64,000 bases of DNA from Syngnathus acus (taxonomy: Eukaryota > Chordata > Actinopteri > Syngnathiformes > Syngnathidae): the NCBI RefSeq assembly GCF_901709675.1, contig NC_051091.1:12000967-12064966 (forward strand), read 5' to 3'. The notes beneath the pieces are model-generated. The model had not been told where the DNA came from. It saw nothing but the letters and a program-made list of their open reading frames with translations, and ran no database searches. The translations under genes and the position numbers were made by a program. Shown here in pieces: positions 10,191 through 31,010 of the stretch (position 1 is its first letter; each line of letters starts with the position of its first letter).

Positions 10191-12324
10191 GGAACAGCCA
10201 TGCATTCATTTTCTAAAAATAAAAAAAAAATACTCTTGCAGCTTCTAAAAAGACACTAGGTAAACTTGAAGTGGACACAATGACTAATAACGTCACTGCT
10301 TTAGGGCTTTGTTCTTCCAGCCAAATGGGTGAACTTTATGTTCATTGAGTTGATGTTTAACTTTTTAAATATGCGGAAATGCATTTTGGGGCATGAATCA
10401 TCCAATGCCTTAAAGAATATATTAAAGCGATCCTTTGTATTTTTCCTTTACGGAGAAAAGAAAATCACCATGCCAGTCATGAATCACTTCATCAACCACA
10501 TCACCAATCAATAAAGTACTCCCGTGACCATACCAATCATCTTCCATCTCCGTGAATAACTTCAAATAGTTGTTAATGTGTACACTCTTGTCTGTTTCTA
10601 CGGGCGGGGTTTGTGAGAAGGAAGACATTCTTGCCATAACTTCCAGACAAAAAAGTGAAAGAGATCATTACTCATCTTGCACAATGCCTTCTTGGCAAAA
10701 CAAGCATCGACATAAAAGGTGTTTGAGGAGCATCTACTATTTCCCTAATAATATCAAATGTATATAGGACAAATCTGACGGGAAACACATGACATCAACG
10801 AATGACACACATGACGAAACCATGAGGTTGTCTCCTGGTTTTCAGGTTGCGCAATTGTGTCTTGTTTCCACTGCGGGTGCGGCCTGACACTGGGGAACAC
10901 ACACACACCAGCACACACAACGATCAAATAAAGTGAAATGGTGAGTGAAGTGTTTCCAGTCAGTAACTTTCATAATAAATCTCAGCACATTTTGTACATT
11001 TCTGAATGAACATCATAGATGTTTCTGACACTTTTTAAATTGGTGTTGCTAAAATCCATATAGCTGATCAATTAATCTACATTTGAGCAGGAATGAAATA
11101 ATGTTGCACATTATCTTTTAATGATTTCAATATTATCTAATATTTAATATTTTAACAATATTTGAATTAAATTAATGAATTAATATTTTACAAATGCAAA
11201 TAACATGTATTTTCACATGTTTTATCAAAACATGTATTCATTTATGTATTTTGGAATTGTTTAATTAATATTTTAACAGAAACTTTATTGCATTGTGATT
11301 AGTTCAAATATTTTTTGTTTTACTTAACATAACATTTTAACAGCAGTTTAACAATATAAAAATAAGAGGAATTTTTGAACTAGCTTTAGCTGTTGAAGTA
11401 GTAATTTAAAAAGTATAATTTTACCATGACAGCTATACAATGTTCTGTACATAAACAACAGCTTTAATATATAACCGATATGATATTTTCACACCTACAA
11501 TGTTGGATAGATACTTAATGAATTGTGGCCAAACAAGAGTTGTGTCACCTTGTCTTATTTTATTTTGAAGGTGAACAAAGTAAACATCCAGGTTTTATTA
11601 CCATCACTACAGCCTGCTTGACACACTTAAAGTTGCGTGGCAGCTTGAACTCTGCTCGGACTACAGTACGTACATTTACAGACTTCCTCTGTCAGGTGAG
11701 CCTCAACTCATTCACTTTTTAATATTTTATTTTAAAACTAATTTTGAAACAGATTGGTCATGATCAGACAATATTATGCAATTTTAGGATGACTTTAATT
11801 GTAGTTTCACTTTTTAAAAGTATACCCAATGTGGCATATTCAAGGCTTAAGGTTGTCGTTAACAACAACTTGCTGGCATTTCCCCCGTGTTAATAAAATG
11901 CAGCTTTTGGATTTGCTCATGGTTGTGACCCGAGAGTCACCATGGTTGCTGATGATCACACTGTCAAAGCAAGTCATGGCTTGCCTCGAAACAACTTAGC
12001 TCTACTGTTTTTCAGGCCGCCTTCACATTCATGCGTCAGTGCATACATGGAGAATGCTACCTGATATATTCTCCTCTCTTCTCAGTTTGGCTGCATTTAC
12101 ATGATGGATGCTCAAATTTCATGTGAATAACTATAGCAAGAACTGAAGTGTCACACATGTCCCCGTCATTGAAACACTTCATAAGACTCATGTGGAGAAA
12201 ATAAAGTAATGCTTGAATAATGCAAATATGAAACACTTACGTGGTATAGACTCGCCCCGGCACCTCCCATCGATTTTTATGATTTATTTGATGTCATCCA
12301 ATGAGTATTCCAGAGTAAGCTCCG

Positions 12325-12410
12325 CTTCTGTTGCCAAAGGTCAGCTGAGATAGGCTCCACCTCACCCGCCACTCTAATGAGGAAAAATCATATGAAAAAT
12401 TAATGGATGG
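12325..12410 (+). repeat. Degraded SINE 3' part
   Basis: The segment contains CAGCTGAGATAGGCTCCACC followed by TCACCCGCCACTCTAATGAGG and ends ATTAATGGATGG, matching the SINE 3' end. It lies about 240 bp upstream of the first mst1r coding exon. Confidence 0.65.
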
Positions 12411-12645
12411 TTTATTAGTGAAATTTTAGTGAAATAGAAATTACTTCAGAGATGCACTTTATTTGATTCTTTTTTTGTCTTATTGTTGACAAATGGATTA
12501 TAGACACTGAATGGATGAATGTTTATGGTACAGAAAGAGGAAATGCATTGCCTATAAAATCTCAACATGTCCTCCAGCAGAGCTCCACTCCTCAAGAATG
12601 GCATCAAAGTCCAAAGGGGCCTCTTCTACGTAGCCGCCACCGAAC

Positions 12646-20917
<8,272 letters not shown>

Positions 20918-21960
20918 GGACCTTTAAAACTGATAAGAACACACAATACAGCGCTCCGGGATTACAAAGAGACTTATCGGGAGTTTGTTTATTTATCATG
21001 TGTTATCGAGATTAAAAGACACTGTATGTGCTAAGGACTTAGACTGGATTTACACTGTATGATTTAAATTAGTAGTTAAAATAATGGCCTCCTCTCAATT
21101 TGACTTAACCTTTGACCTTTTATTCTTTTATGACCTTTTATTCTTCTGTATGAATGACAATTTTACCTTCTGCCGTCCAGTGGAAGAGCATTGAATTATT
21201 CTGCCTGTCATTACAAAAAAAACATAGATTTAAATCAAATTGGAATAAGCCTCTTAGACATGCAGTATAAATCCAGCAAATGATTTGTGAGACTGTGAAA
21301 GTTCCACATCCTGTTACAACAAAGGGTCTTGAGACAAAATAGAGCTTGAAATAAAAAACAAAAACGGATGTGAAATACAAGTAAGGCCAAATGAATGTAA
21401 ACTTTTGTCTCGACAGATTTTTAACCATTTATGTAAGTACGGTGGCATTAACTACCTTAAGCTCAGGGAACAACTTTTGTGGACATAGTTAGCAATATAG
21501 AGGGATCATATCTACATGTGAAAAGCAGTCCACTGGATGAAGATGAACTCAGTCTATTTGTAGTGGTGTGCTTTATACACGACGCCTGAGGTTGAAAAAG
21601 TATATTTAATCAGCGCTAGAGGGCACCCGAGATTGTCTTTTGCCGTTACTGCTGTGAAGCTGCCGCAGTGATGCGCCTCACTACGTCAACATTACAATAA
21701 AGGTGTTACACAAACACCCCCCAAGCATGCAAAATCTGCTAAACCGCTGGACAACTCATCATTGTGTCTTTTTATTATGGTAATGACTTTCAAGGCTAAT
21801 TTTTCAAGTTAAGGACTATTTCCAGGCCTCTTCTTACGGCATTCTCTTCCCTTCAGTAAAGGTTCAAGTGTAAATAACATTGTTGTACATTTTTTTGTAT
21901 TCTCTCCCTTTGCTTTGCCCCCATGAGTCTTGAATAAACACAAAGTGAAAATTCTGCTGC
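20918..21960 (+). other. mst1r: Probable mst1r 3' UTR
   Basis: After the stop codon there are two canonical polyadenylation signals, AATAAA at 21696-21701 and AATAAA at 21933-21938. The second is followed by an A/T-rich tail and probably marks the end of the longest transcript. This is inferred from signal and spacing only. Confidence 0.55.
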
Positions 21961-24900
21961 TGCAATTCAAAATCGATTTCATATGTGTTTTAATAGTGAA
22001 GACTATTCAATGGCTATGTAATTCAGTGGCTTGGGGATTAAGGGCTGCATCCACAAGCAAGAATACAATTGCTTTTACTGTCTGCACAATTCATCCTTGG
22101 AATTATTAACAAAAGCCATTGTTGAAGCGTTACCAGACATTCGTCAACAGTTGGAGTGGTTGTAAATAGAAAGTTTGGCGAACATCTGGAGAATGTTTTT
22201 GTGAGCGTTTGCAACTTTGAACAAACCTTGATGAAAAATCAACATTCACTATCTTTGCAAACACTTGCAAACGTTTGCCACTCAGTGGATTATTTTTTTT
22301 CCCCTGAACGTGACGGCTTTGAGGATACCAGAATTCGGCCCAACGCCAGTAATATCTAAATCACTACACACGCAGACACACACTTTTGCAAGAACACACA
22401 CACACACACACGGGACCCAGGGGCCAACCCAGAATGAGCAATAGCTGAAGAAAATAGAAGGAAACCCCCTAAAGCCTGTTCAAATATTAATTCTGTTGTC
22501 TTTGAGTCTACATATTTATAAATATTTTACATTTACACACTCACAAACGGCGCTATGCTGTAAATACCACACGGCAACAATTTGTTGTACGTTTTTTTTA
22601 ACAAAGTAGATGAACTTACTTTTTCTTTTCTCTTATTCAGGCACTTGACAAAGACTTCAGTACATCTGTCCAGTAGCTGTGTTAGGAATCCACCTCATTT
22701 GGACTACAGCTCGATCATGTCGGCCTTTGAGGCTGTACCTCGCACATGTTTTTCTGCAGTGCGGCACCTGTTACATAAAAAAAAAAAGATTTTTGAAAAA
22801 GATGACAAGATTTGCTTCTGGGTCTTGATTTGAAAAATTGTCCAAATCGAAATATTGGCATACATAAGAAATATTTGTTTTCCAAAATAATAAATAACAT
22901 CATACCGTCATCTGTAATACGGTGTACTTAATTACACAAAATTACAATTATTCCAAGAATGTTGAAAAACTCAAAATAAAATGTTCCAAATTATTATCCA
23001 CAGTATGTTAAAAAAAACATACACAAATAAGTTGCAAAATCTTTCATGAGATTTCAAAATATCAATAAATATTACAAATGTAATTTCAATTCAGAAATCT
23101 TAAACATACCAAAATAATGCTCACCCATTGAAAGTATAAGTCCATGGTGGTGCAGACTATTTTATTTTTTAATGGCATGCATGTCAAATTTACAGCAATC
23201 ATTCCATTTATTTCTTACGTAATGAAACTGTACTACAGCGATCTTTCAGCAATTACGTTCAAATATGAAATCTACTTCGAAACAAATCCAGGATTTGACT
23301 TTATACTGCAAATATATGTGGGCGTTATGTCACATAAGAAATGAATGGCTGTGCTTCTGTTTTTGAAAACTTTGATCACATCTGCATCCGTTGCTTGGCT
23401 TCGCTTTTTCCTCCCCCCTCTGAATCCTTGAGCTCGCACATACCTGAATAACGAGGCAATCTTCCTCGCTCTGTCACACTCCTCCATTGTTGCACTTGCA
23501 TTGACAGAGTGGATGGAGAAGCTGGGAGGTCACAGATGGAGAGAAGTGTTATGTTTGTCCCCGACTCTCTCGCTCTCTCGCTCTAACACGGTCTCTGAGT
23601 GAGCATCTTCACACATGGGGAGTGTGCTGAAAGACAAATGTGCAGAGCAGTCAAAGTGTTTGTCAAGCGGGCACATCACTTACTAACTGTACTTGTTAAT
23701 CGCCATCCATCTTCTTAGCAATATGCCCGCAAGGCACGAGAGACAATACATGAATCAGGCGACACACATAGTATGACGATTAGTCTAATTTCAGCTTTTC
23801 CGTTGGATGTCTCGAAAAGATTATCAAGGCCAATTGTGTGGGCTGTACGAAAGGGATTTTTTTTTCCCTTCCTGTTCTGCTCAGAAAACGGTCAATTGAA
23901 AATTGTAAAGTAGGCTGCACAGTAACACTTGAAATAATGAGGCTTAATTAGAGCATTTTAAGAGGGATGTTTCCTGGAAACGGTCAACAAAGGCCCGAGA
24001 TTTTCTTGTAGGGTGTATTTAGAGTCATTTGACCTCTTTAATCTAATTGCAAAATGATTGGGCCTGGCTGACATTGGTAAATGTTGAACTTGTGACGTAT
24101 TTATGATAGCAAATGCATAAGTGTGTTGGCAACCTTAGTTTTTCCCAAGCAACAGACTCTGTGAGTGTGACATAAAACTGAGGTTGGTTTGACAAGGCCA
24201 ACACTTTTCAAAATGGCCGATTTCAACGAGACAAAAAAATGGTGTGCAAATTGTGCCATAATTCTTGATCCTTGGGTTATTTTGACAAAAGCATATAAAC
24301 TGTGAACAAAATGTGAAATATATCTCCTTAAACGTTGATGCTTTCAGTCACTATCGGGCCCAAACGGGTTAACAAATATACAGCAAGGTTTGCTTGAAAT
24401 TATTATTATTCCGAACACAAAAGCTGAATTGCACAAACGTCTTACTTACTGCCATAAAAATAAGACGTGCCATAGAAAGAACACTTGCACTGTTACTGGG
24501 ACCGTTTTGTTGTTATTTACACTCCAGCTTCCATCTTTGGATGCAGCCGAGCATGGGATGGGATTTGTTTCTTGGTGAATGAACTGAATAATACAATTGA
24601 GTGGTTCAAGAGAGGAAGGGAGATAGAAAGGTGTTTTTCACTCCACTTTGCTGTTCAAGCATTTTATTTGTGATCTATGGCTTTTTTAGTACACACACAA
24701 TTCACAAGTTAAATCACGGAAACTTTGGATTGAATCAGGTTGATATGATTCTCATTACAGGGAATGAAGGAAAAAAAAGTCAAGGTAAAGACTGAAAATA
24801 AAAATGAGACTTTCTCTTATGTTGATCTGTATTTGTCCTCCAAAAGCCATGTTGTGGCTTGTGCGCTTGTTTCTATGGCAACCATCATTTGATAGCAGAG

Positions 24901-26060
24901 GTGTGTAGGAAGGCAAGAGAAATATGGTTAAAAATTAGCAAACTGCCTTATGCACAGTCCATAATCTATCTATTTAATATGTGCGTGTTAGTAAGATGAG
25001 TGTGTAAATACATCTAGAACGTGACATCCATTCAGGTCATGTGGAGCGTATTCACACTCCTGGCTAAGAGCGCATTTAGCTTGAAGTGAATATTAGAAAA
25101 AGTGTCGCTCCTTCAGTAATTTTGGGTTTTGCATGTTCCAAATTGATATATAGTTGAACAGGTCTCTGAGCGATAGACAATAATACACAACAATAAAATA
25201 CTAGCAAAATGTGTTTTTGTAATTGTTTTCCTCATTTTCTAGCACATCAAGTTTTTGAGATGTTGCCATTTTTGTTTATCAAGTTTGACCAATAAAAGCA
25301 TGTGCAATAGGAATTTTACTATGCATTGTATGATGATGAGATCCGTTTAGATTTAATTGAGGCAATCTTAGTTGTTTGTGTCAGCTGAATAAACAAGAAA
25401 ATTTCTTTTAAGTTTCATATTCATGGCAAGAAAGTATAAAAAATATTTTTTATGTGAGTGGACGCATAAATCTTCAAGATGAGCGATCGCATAAGATCTG
25501 AAAAACGTTGAAGATGATTATTTTTGTCTTTTGTCATTTTGGTCAAAATGAAGCTTGCTTAGCGAAATCTATGCTGAGCGTGAAGACTTGATCTACATGA
25601 CTCTTGAATGCCTGCAGTATTACCTCTCGAAGATGAGCTTGCTACTCTTGCAGTGAGGAGGGTGCTGACAAAGGAAGTAACTCCGCTTCGAGCGGTTTCA
25701 ACACATTCTGAGCCAGAATGAATTTCAGGCCTGTCGCATGACTTTAAAAATGCATTTTCTGTACTCACACAGATTTTTTCACCACTGCAAACTTTGGTGG
25801 TGGTAAGTGAAGCAGTGGAGGCACACTACCAAGGTTTTTGGAACAAAGGACTATCGCTAGCTGCTGTATTGTGATTATCCCTGCTGTTTTTGTAAACAAA
25901 AATTATATACAAAGCATTTTCATCGCTTTTTCAACAAAGAAACCATGCATGCAAATTTGTGTGTGGTTAGGGGGACTCATTGTGGTCAAAGGGTTTGCTT
26001 AAACATATTCAAAATGTGTAGATATTAACCTTCAGGTAAAAGAGTTGCATTTATTCATTC

Positions 26061-26062
26061 AT

Positions 26063-26113
<51 letters not shown>
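26061..26113. repeat. (TTTA)n microsatellite
   Basis: About thirteen uninterrupted TTTA units preceded by imperfect ATTC units. It is a simple tetranucleotide repeat. Confidence 0.95.
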
Positions 26114-26114
<1 letters not shown>

Positions 26115-28327
26115 TTTTAGAAATGCGGTTTTTTTTCTACCGAAACATTGCTACGGTATATGACAAGTCTTGTGGAGCCATAAAAAGAGAATTTATAGGA
26201 TAGTTTGGGGAAAAAAACTAATACAAAACAAATTGAATAAATATTTTAAATATGTAAACAATAAAATGCAATTTTTTCTTTTACAAATTTTAACTACAAC
26301 TGTGCATTAGGAAATCATAATGTGCCATGGCTGCTGAGCATTTTTAAGACAGGCCCACAGGCTCTACTCATTAGGGCACCATGTTGATGACTGCCGTAAA
26401 ACATATTATTATAATCCGTTTCTTTTCTTTTTCCCTCAAAAGGATAGTAAGAAACAAGAAACAAACATTTCAATAGAACAATACTCACGTTTAGACTGAA
26501 TGCATGAAAATTTACAAAGAAGAACGGGCATTCCTAGCAAACGTTTGAAAGGCGCCTTCATTGTTTAATAAAGCAGTTAACCGGCAGCACCAAGACAGAC
26601 AGCTCTTATAAACTCTGAATTAGCTGAGGAGAATGCAGAGATAAATTACATTTATGGCCAGAGATTAAGTAATCACAAGCATATGAAACTTGGGACTCAG
26701 TCCAGAGAGCGTGAACAAAAAAATCCAATTAAAGTGCAGATTTTTTACCGGTGATTTGAGAGTCTCATGTTTCAAAGTTCAGCTCTGGAGTTTGCACGAG
26801 TGCATATCTCATGATTTATGAGGTCGTTTTGTTTCCCCTCAGTAATGCACGGGATGAAATGGAGTGGTTGCTTTGACAACAGAAATCATAGATGCACACT
26901 GATCAACACTATGGACATCCGGTCTGGCAATGTCGCGGTAACTATGGTTACCTCAAAGAGCACCAAATGTTCTACTCCAAAGTGTGAGGGTATCATTTGT
27001 GACACTGTGCAGAGGCACAACTATCCAAATGCAAGTAACTTTCACAACTGTGTATAAATTAAGTACAGCAATGTTTATATGATGTATAATTTACCGTATA
27101 TTATTTTCCACAATATTCTCGGGAGTCTTATTATATCATAAAAAATACCCCAAAGATGAGGGATTTTTGCACTATATTTCCTTTTTTTATGAGGCTCGCA
27201 GAGCCTGTTTCGAGGGGACAGTCGTGTCATGCAAATGAGCCACTGCTCGAAAAATTGGGAGGTTAATGATGAGTACAGCTGTTATCGCCATGACAACCAG
27301 GGTCAGCACTACTTGTTAAGTCTAGTTTCTAAGAAAAGTGAGAGTCACCTGAAAAGCACATATGATCTCCAATAAAGACAGTAAATCCAAGGACAGTAGA
27401 GCCAAGTATGGCTTTCGTTGCCATGACGACCGGGGTCTGAGCTAAGGGGTTGTTCAAAAATGCCTCAAAACTCACCAGTTTTGAATTCTGGGGAACAGAA
27501 TTATTCTGAACATGACACCACCTAAAACTCACTCATAAATTCCCCCTAGAAAGTTAGAAAAAAAAATTGTCACCAGTTTCACGGATTGACACAAAATTAG
27601 GTGGACGTCTATCATGACAGCATAGTCTCAATAAAACTGAACAGGTCAGCCATTTTGGCTCGAAGCAGTCATTTAGGGTAAAGTATTTTACTACACTCCT
27701 ACTAGGGAATTCACCTAATTGAGCTCCAATCGACCTCAAGTACAGATGGCTGACGTTAATTTGCAAAGCATTTTTGCCGACGCTATCTCACGCGAGAGGA
27801 GCTTGGCGTCAAAGATTGATGACCATTTCCAAGATTGGTCATGAAAAATCTGGCGCAAAAGCGCATTTCTCGCTGCTTGCACTTTTTTTTACGTGTGGTC
27901 GATATTGCAGTGGTGTACAACCGCACCGCGTCATCCCCTGAGTTGATTCTAATAAAACTTTTCTGTTACTAAATAAGGTGAGCACAATCCAGTATTAAAT
28001 CAACTCTCAGAATGACGCAGTACAATAATTCTTTTTTGTTGCGCTTCTGGAAACATAATTTGTCTTTATTAAAACTGTGCCTCACTTGAATGTTGCAGCT
28101 TTAACCAATACTGGAGATGCGTCCATTAAAGAAACCTTTGGCATCATTCAGGATGCGGTTTCCTTTAAGATTGGTTTCATATTACCCCCAAGTAAATAAA
28201 TAAAAGAGAGAAAAAAAACTCCACTGCAGGAAAAAAAAACCTGTCAAGGTCTTTCGCTGATGCTTGTGAGAATAAAACATTGAGCTCTTCAGTGGTTTCA
28301 AATCGAGAACTTGCTCTCATGCTTTCG

Positions 28328-28341
28328 GTTGCCATGACAAC
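28328..28341. promoter_or_regulatory. X-box-like palindrome (RFX-type), representative of a cluster
   Basis: The sequence GTTGCCATGACAAC differs at one position from the symmetrical X-box GTTGCCATGGCAAC bound by RFX factors. Related 14-mers in this intergenic region start at 24869, 26938, 27284, 27418 and 28569, with a near-perfect one at 31397 (GTTACCATGGCAAC). Binding is inferred only from motif shape. The sites could equally be remnants of a dispersed repeat. Confidence 0.45.
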
Positions 28342-29164
28342 TAAATTGAACTATACGTTGACTTGTTTTTTACATGCGTGAGTATAGAATTGGAAAGAAG
28401 AAGAAAAATGACTTCTGCGTTCCATGATGTTAATCACCTGATACAAGGGTTGACAATTTCATAAGGAGCACACTTTCCTTTCCATACTGATTTTTTTTTT
28501 TTTTAATTACTGAACGGACTGTTTTGCTTGTACGGAGTTAATGTCAAACAATAGCCAAGTCCCTTGCTGTTGCTATGGTGACATAAATCACGCATTAGTG
28601 GTTGTGTCTTGTTCTACAAAGTACAGTCACTGGAAAGTAATCATGGAATAAAAGGTAGTCAATTCCTGGAACTTATTTTACACAATTCAACAGAAATCCA
28701 TCATAATTAGCGACTCTATAACAATAGACAGTTGCTCATGTGTTATACTTATTTGGTCGAAGATTAAAATGGAGCTTTGTGTCTTCCGAATTTTTTTGTG
28801 GGGAAGTAAATTTATTTTCATTTCCTGGTGCACTTCCTTCCAAAATTACTCTTACAGAAGATAGATTATTTCCTAGCTGCCATATATAAACTCAACGTTC
28901 TATAAAATGAAGGCTGACATGAGAGATAAGTAGAAAGCACGGTCCTAGAGTGGCATGAATGCACGAGCAGCTAGAAAATGGAGAGTAGGTGGATTTGCAG
29001 ATGGGTGAGGAGCAGGTTCAAGATGCTCCACAAATCTCCCCGTGCTGTTTTACCTGTATTGCATTTGCAGCATTACTCATTGTAGGACAGATACAGGAAC
29101 ACTTGTGTTACATAAAGCAGGGCTTAAGTGTCTGACTACCACCCAAAACAATCCCTGCAGATCT

Positions 29165-29545
29165 TTATCATACATCTATTTTCTAGAGCACTTATCCTCA
29201 TTTGGGTCACGACTGAACTGGCATCCATTCAAACTAAGTTTTAGCATGAGCGGGTACAAAGTATGAACATTTAAAAGACTTTTTTTCCCCAGTGCTTGTT
29301 TTTTGGGATGTGGCAGAACGCGAATAGAAAATGCAAAATAGAAATTCAAACGCAGAACTGCTTGACTGTGATCGAGGGGAAACGTGCATATAAACTGCAC
29401 TGCCTTGCAAACTGCATATCAAGTCAAAACACAGTTTGATTGACAAGGATAAATATGTGAGGGAAACCTTGTTAAAACTCCACAGAGGACGACCTGACCT
29501 GAGCTGAGAGTCAAACCCAGAACATTCTTACTGTGAGGCTAGTAG
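29165..29545 (-). mobile_element. Degraded SINE, minus strand
   Basis: From left to right it holds the reversed tail (CTAGAGCACTTATCCTCATT, then TGGGTCACGACTGAACTGG), a reversed body (CTCCACAGAGGACGACC) and a reversed box B with tRNA-like head (GAGAGTCAAACCCAGAAC, CTGTGAGGCTAGTAGTTCACC). All parts of the 5960-6318 SINE are recognisable but diverged. Confidence 0.65.
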
Positions 29546-29589
29546 TTCACCATGTTACTAATCCAACACTCCAATTTTATTCCATTTAC

Positions 29590-29870
29590 CCTGGGCAATT
29601 ATAGCCTTCACATTGAATGTATTAATGAGCATTTGCGGGACACATATAACAACCAGTTACATTCACACCTATGAATAATTTAGCTTCTTCAATGAACATG
29701 TATGTTTTGGGATGTGGGAGGAAGCTGAAGCAGAGAAAACCCACACAAGCATGCCATACGGCTTCAGAATGGGGGAGGAAGCCAGAGTTGCAAGAGGACC
29801 TGAGCCGAGATTCGGACGCAGAACCTCTTGTGATGCTGACGTGCTGACCACTAATGCACCGCTCCGTCGT
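29590..29870 (-). mobile_element. Second degraded SINE, minus strand, next to the camkv promoter region
   Basis: The stretch TTTGGGATGTGGGAGGAAGC, then CAGAGAAAACCCACAC, is the reverse of the GTGGGTTTTCTCC...CTCCCAC body. GAGCCGAGATTCGGACGCAG and TGCTGACCACTAATGCACC give the reversed box B and tRNA-like head. The copy ends about 60 bp before the CpG-rich block thought to be the camkv promoter. Confidence 0.7.
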
Positions 29871-29924
29871 TAACCGAGGACTCCACTTGTTTTCATTCAT
29901 GACGGTGAGACTTGGACCAACGCA

Positions 29925-30190
29925 AAGCCTCTGACGCACGGACTAGTCGTGCGTCTTGCGCGAGCGTGCACCAACCCCCCTCCTCCCTCCGCGTCTCACT
30001 GTGTGCGCTGCTACACGTGCGCGCTCCCGCCAGCAAGCTGACCTGTTGGAAATGTTGCGAGCAGTCTATTATATCTGAGCGGTGCCCTCTACGTTGAGTG
30101 GAAAAAAGTGGACTCAAAAGTCGTGCCGGGAAATTAGGAAAACGAAAGAGGGTTGGATACTTCTTACATAACCGATTCACTTCTTTGAAG
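29925..30190 (+). promoter_or_regulatory. camkv: Candidate camkv promoter and untranslated first exon
   Basis: A locally CpG-rich block (29925-30040, with CGTGCGTCTTGCGCGAGCG and ACACGTGCGCGCTCCCGCC) stands out from AT-rich surroundings. It is followed by sequence ending in a strong splice donor, TTTGAAG|GTAAGTGAG, with the junction at 30190/30191. The first coding exon of camkv has its own acceptor at 33932-33933 with 5' UTR before the ATG, so an upstream untranslated exon is required. This is the best candidate seen. Confidence 0.55.
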
Positions 30191-30495
30191 GTAAGTGAGC
30201 ATCCTTTATACAAAACCATGAGACATTTGAAGACTGCTTGCGTATGGAATTTCAGTGTATGTAAATATTAGTGTCATTTTGCATAAAGGTACAAACAGGG
30301 CTTATGTACTTCCTTACTTTGTTCATCAGAATTAATTTCTAGCCCTAGACTTTGGCCAAACTCCACACGGAGGCATCAGGCGCCTTCTCGGCGTTCACAG
30401 TATCGTAGTGTCCGTGCCTCCGCGACATTGGCAAGACTCGTCATCGTTTCGCACCCAAAAAGTCATCATGCATCCCGAGAGGCTGCACGGATGAG

Positions 30496-30525
30496 GAGCG
30501 AGAGAGAGAGCGAGAGAGAGAGAGT
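30496..30525. repeat. (GA)n simple repeat
   Basis: A purine run of GAGAGA units with one CG interruption. It lies about 310 bp inside the presumed first intron of camkv. Confidence 0.85.
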
Positions 30526-30639
30526 TGAAGGGAGTTGGGCAATATTTTGACCCGACTGCATTGTTGATAATAATATTGTTGATAAACAAAATAATGTATG
30601 CATTTCATGATCAGCACAATTAACCGATTAATCGATCAT

Positions 30640-31010
30640 TTGCCTCATAGTTCTGAGGTTCTGGGTTTAAAGCTACTTGTGTGGGTTTTCGCTGAATAAT
30701 CCTCGCCCCTCCCTCACTCACCCACCCAGCCAAAAACATGCACATTAGGTTCATTCAAGACTGGAAATTGTCCGTAGGTGTGAATGAGAGTGTCAGTGGT
30801 ATATATGTGCCCTGCCATTGACTGCATTGCGACCAATCTAGGTTGCACCCCACGCACCTCTCGTCAAAAATCTCTTTTCAAATACTCCAGGTCATCCACG
30901 ACCCTTTGATTGGTGACCAGTCCAGGGTGAACCATGCTCCTCTTGTTAAAAGTCAGCAAGAAGAGACACTAATTGTAACAAGCGCCATAAAACAATGACT
31001 GGATGGATTT
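30640..31010 (+). repeat. Degraded SINE sequence in camkv intron 1
   Basis: GTTCTGGGTTTAAAGC resembles a box B. It is followed by GTGTGGGTTTTCGCTG, AAATTGTCCGTAGGTGTGAA, ATGTGCCCTGCCATTGACTG and CAGTCCAGGGTGAACC, ending TGACTGGATGG. The body order matches the better SINE at 5960-6318. A partial internal duplication seems present, because the CGACC...CCAGG piece occurs twice. Confidence 0.65.

Larger units (their letters stand above)
9806..12645. other. Intergenic stretch between LINE and mst1r
   Basis: No gene is recognised. The stretch is AT-rich, particularly 11090-11400. Two degraded SINE parts are visible: minus-strand 3' sequence at about 10060-10190 and plus-strand 3' sequence at about 12325-12410 ending ATTAATGGATGG. 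A GT-AG untranslated first exon of mst1r could lie here, but I cannot place one. No TATA box or CpG-rich promoter stands out immediately before the first coding exon. Confidence 0.55.
21961..29160. other. Intergenic stretch between mst1r and camkv
   Basis: No exon with protein similarity is seen on either strand over about 7 kb. The stretch contains a short CA run near 22396-22411, CTCTCGCTCTCTCG near 23563-23582, a TTTA microsatellite at 26061-26113, and six imperfect palindromes of the RFX X-box type between 24869 and 28582 (annotated separately). It may hold regulatory elements of either neighbour. Confidence 0.6.
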
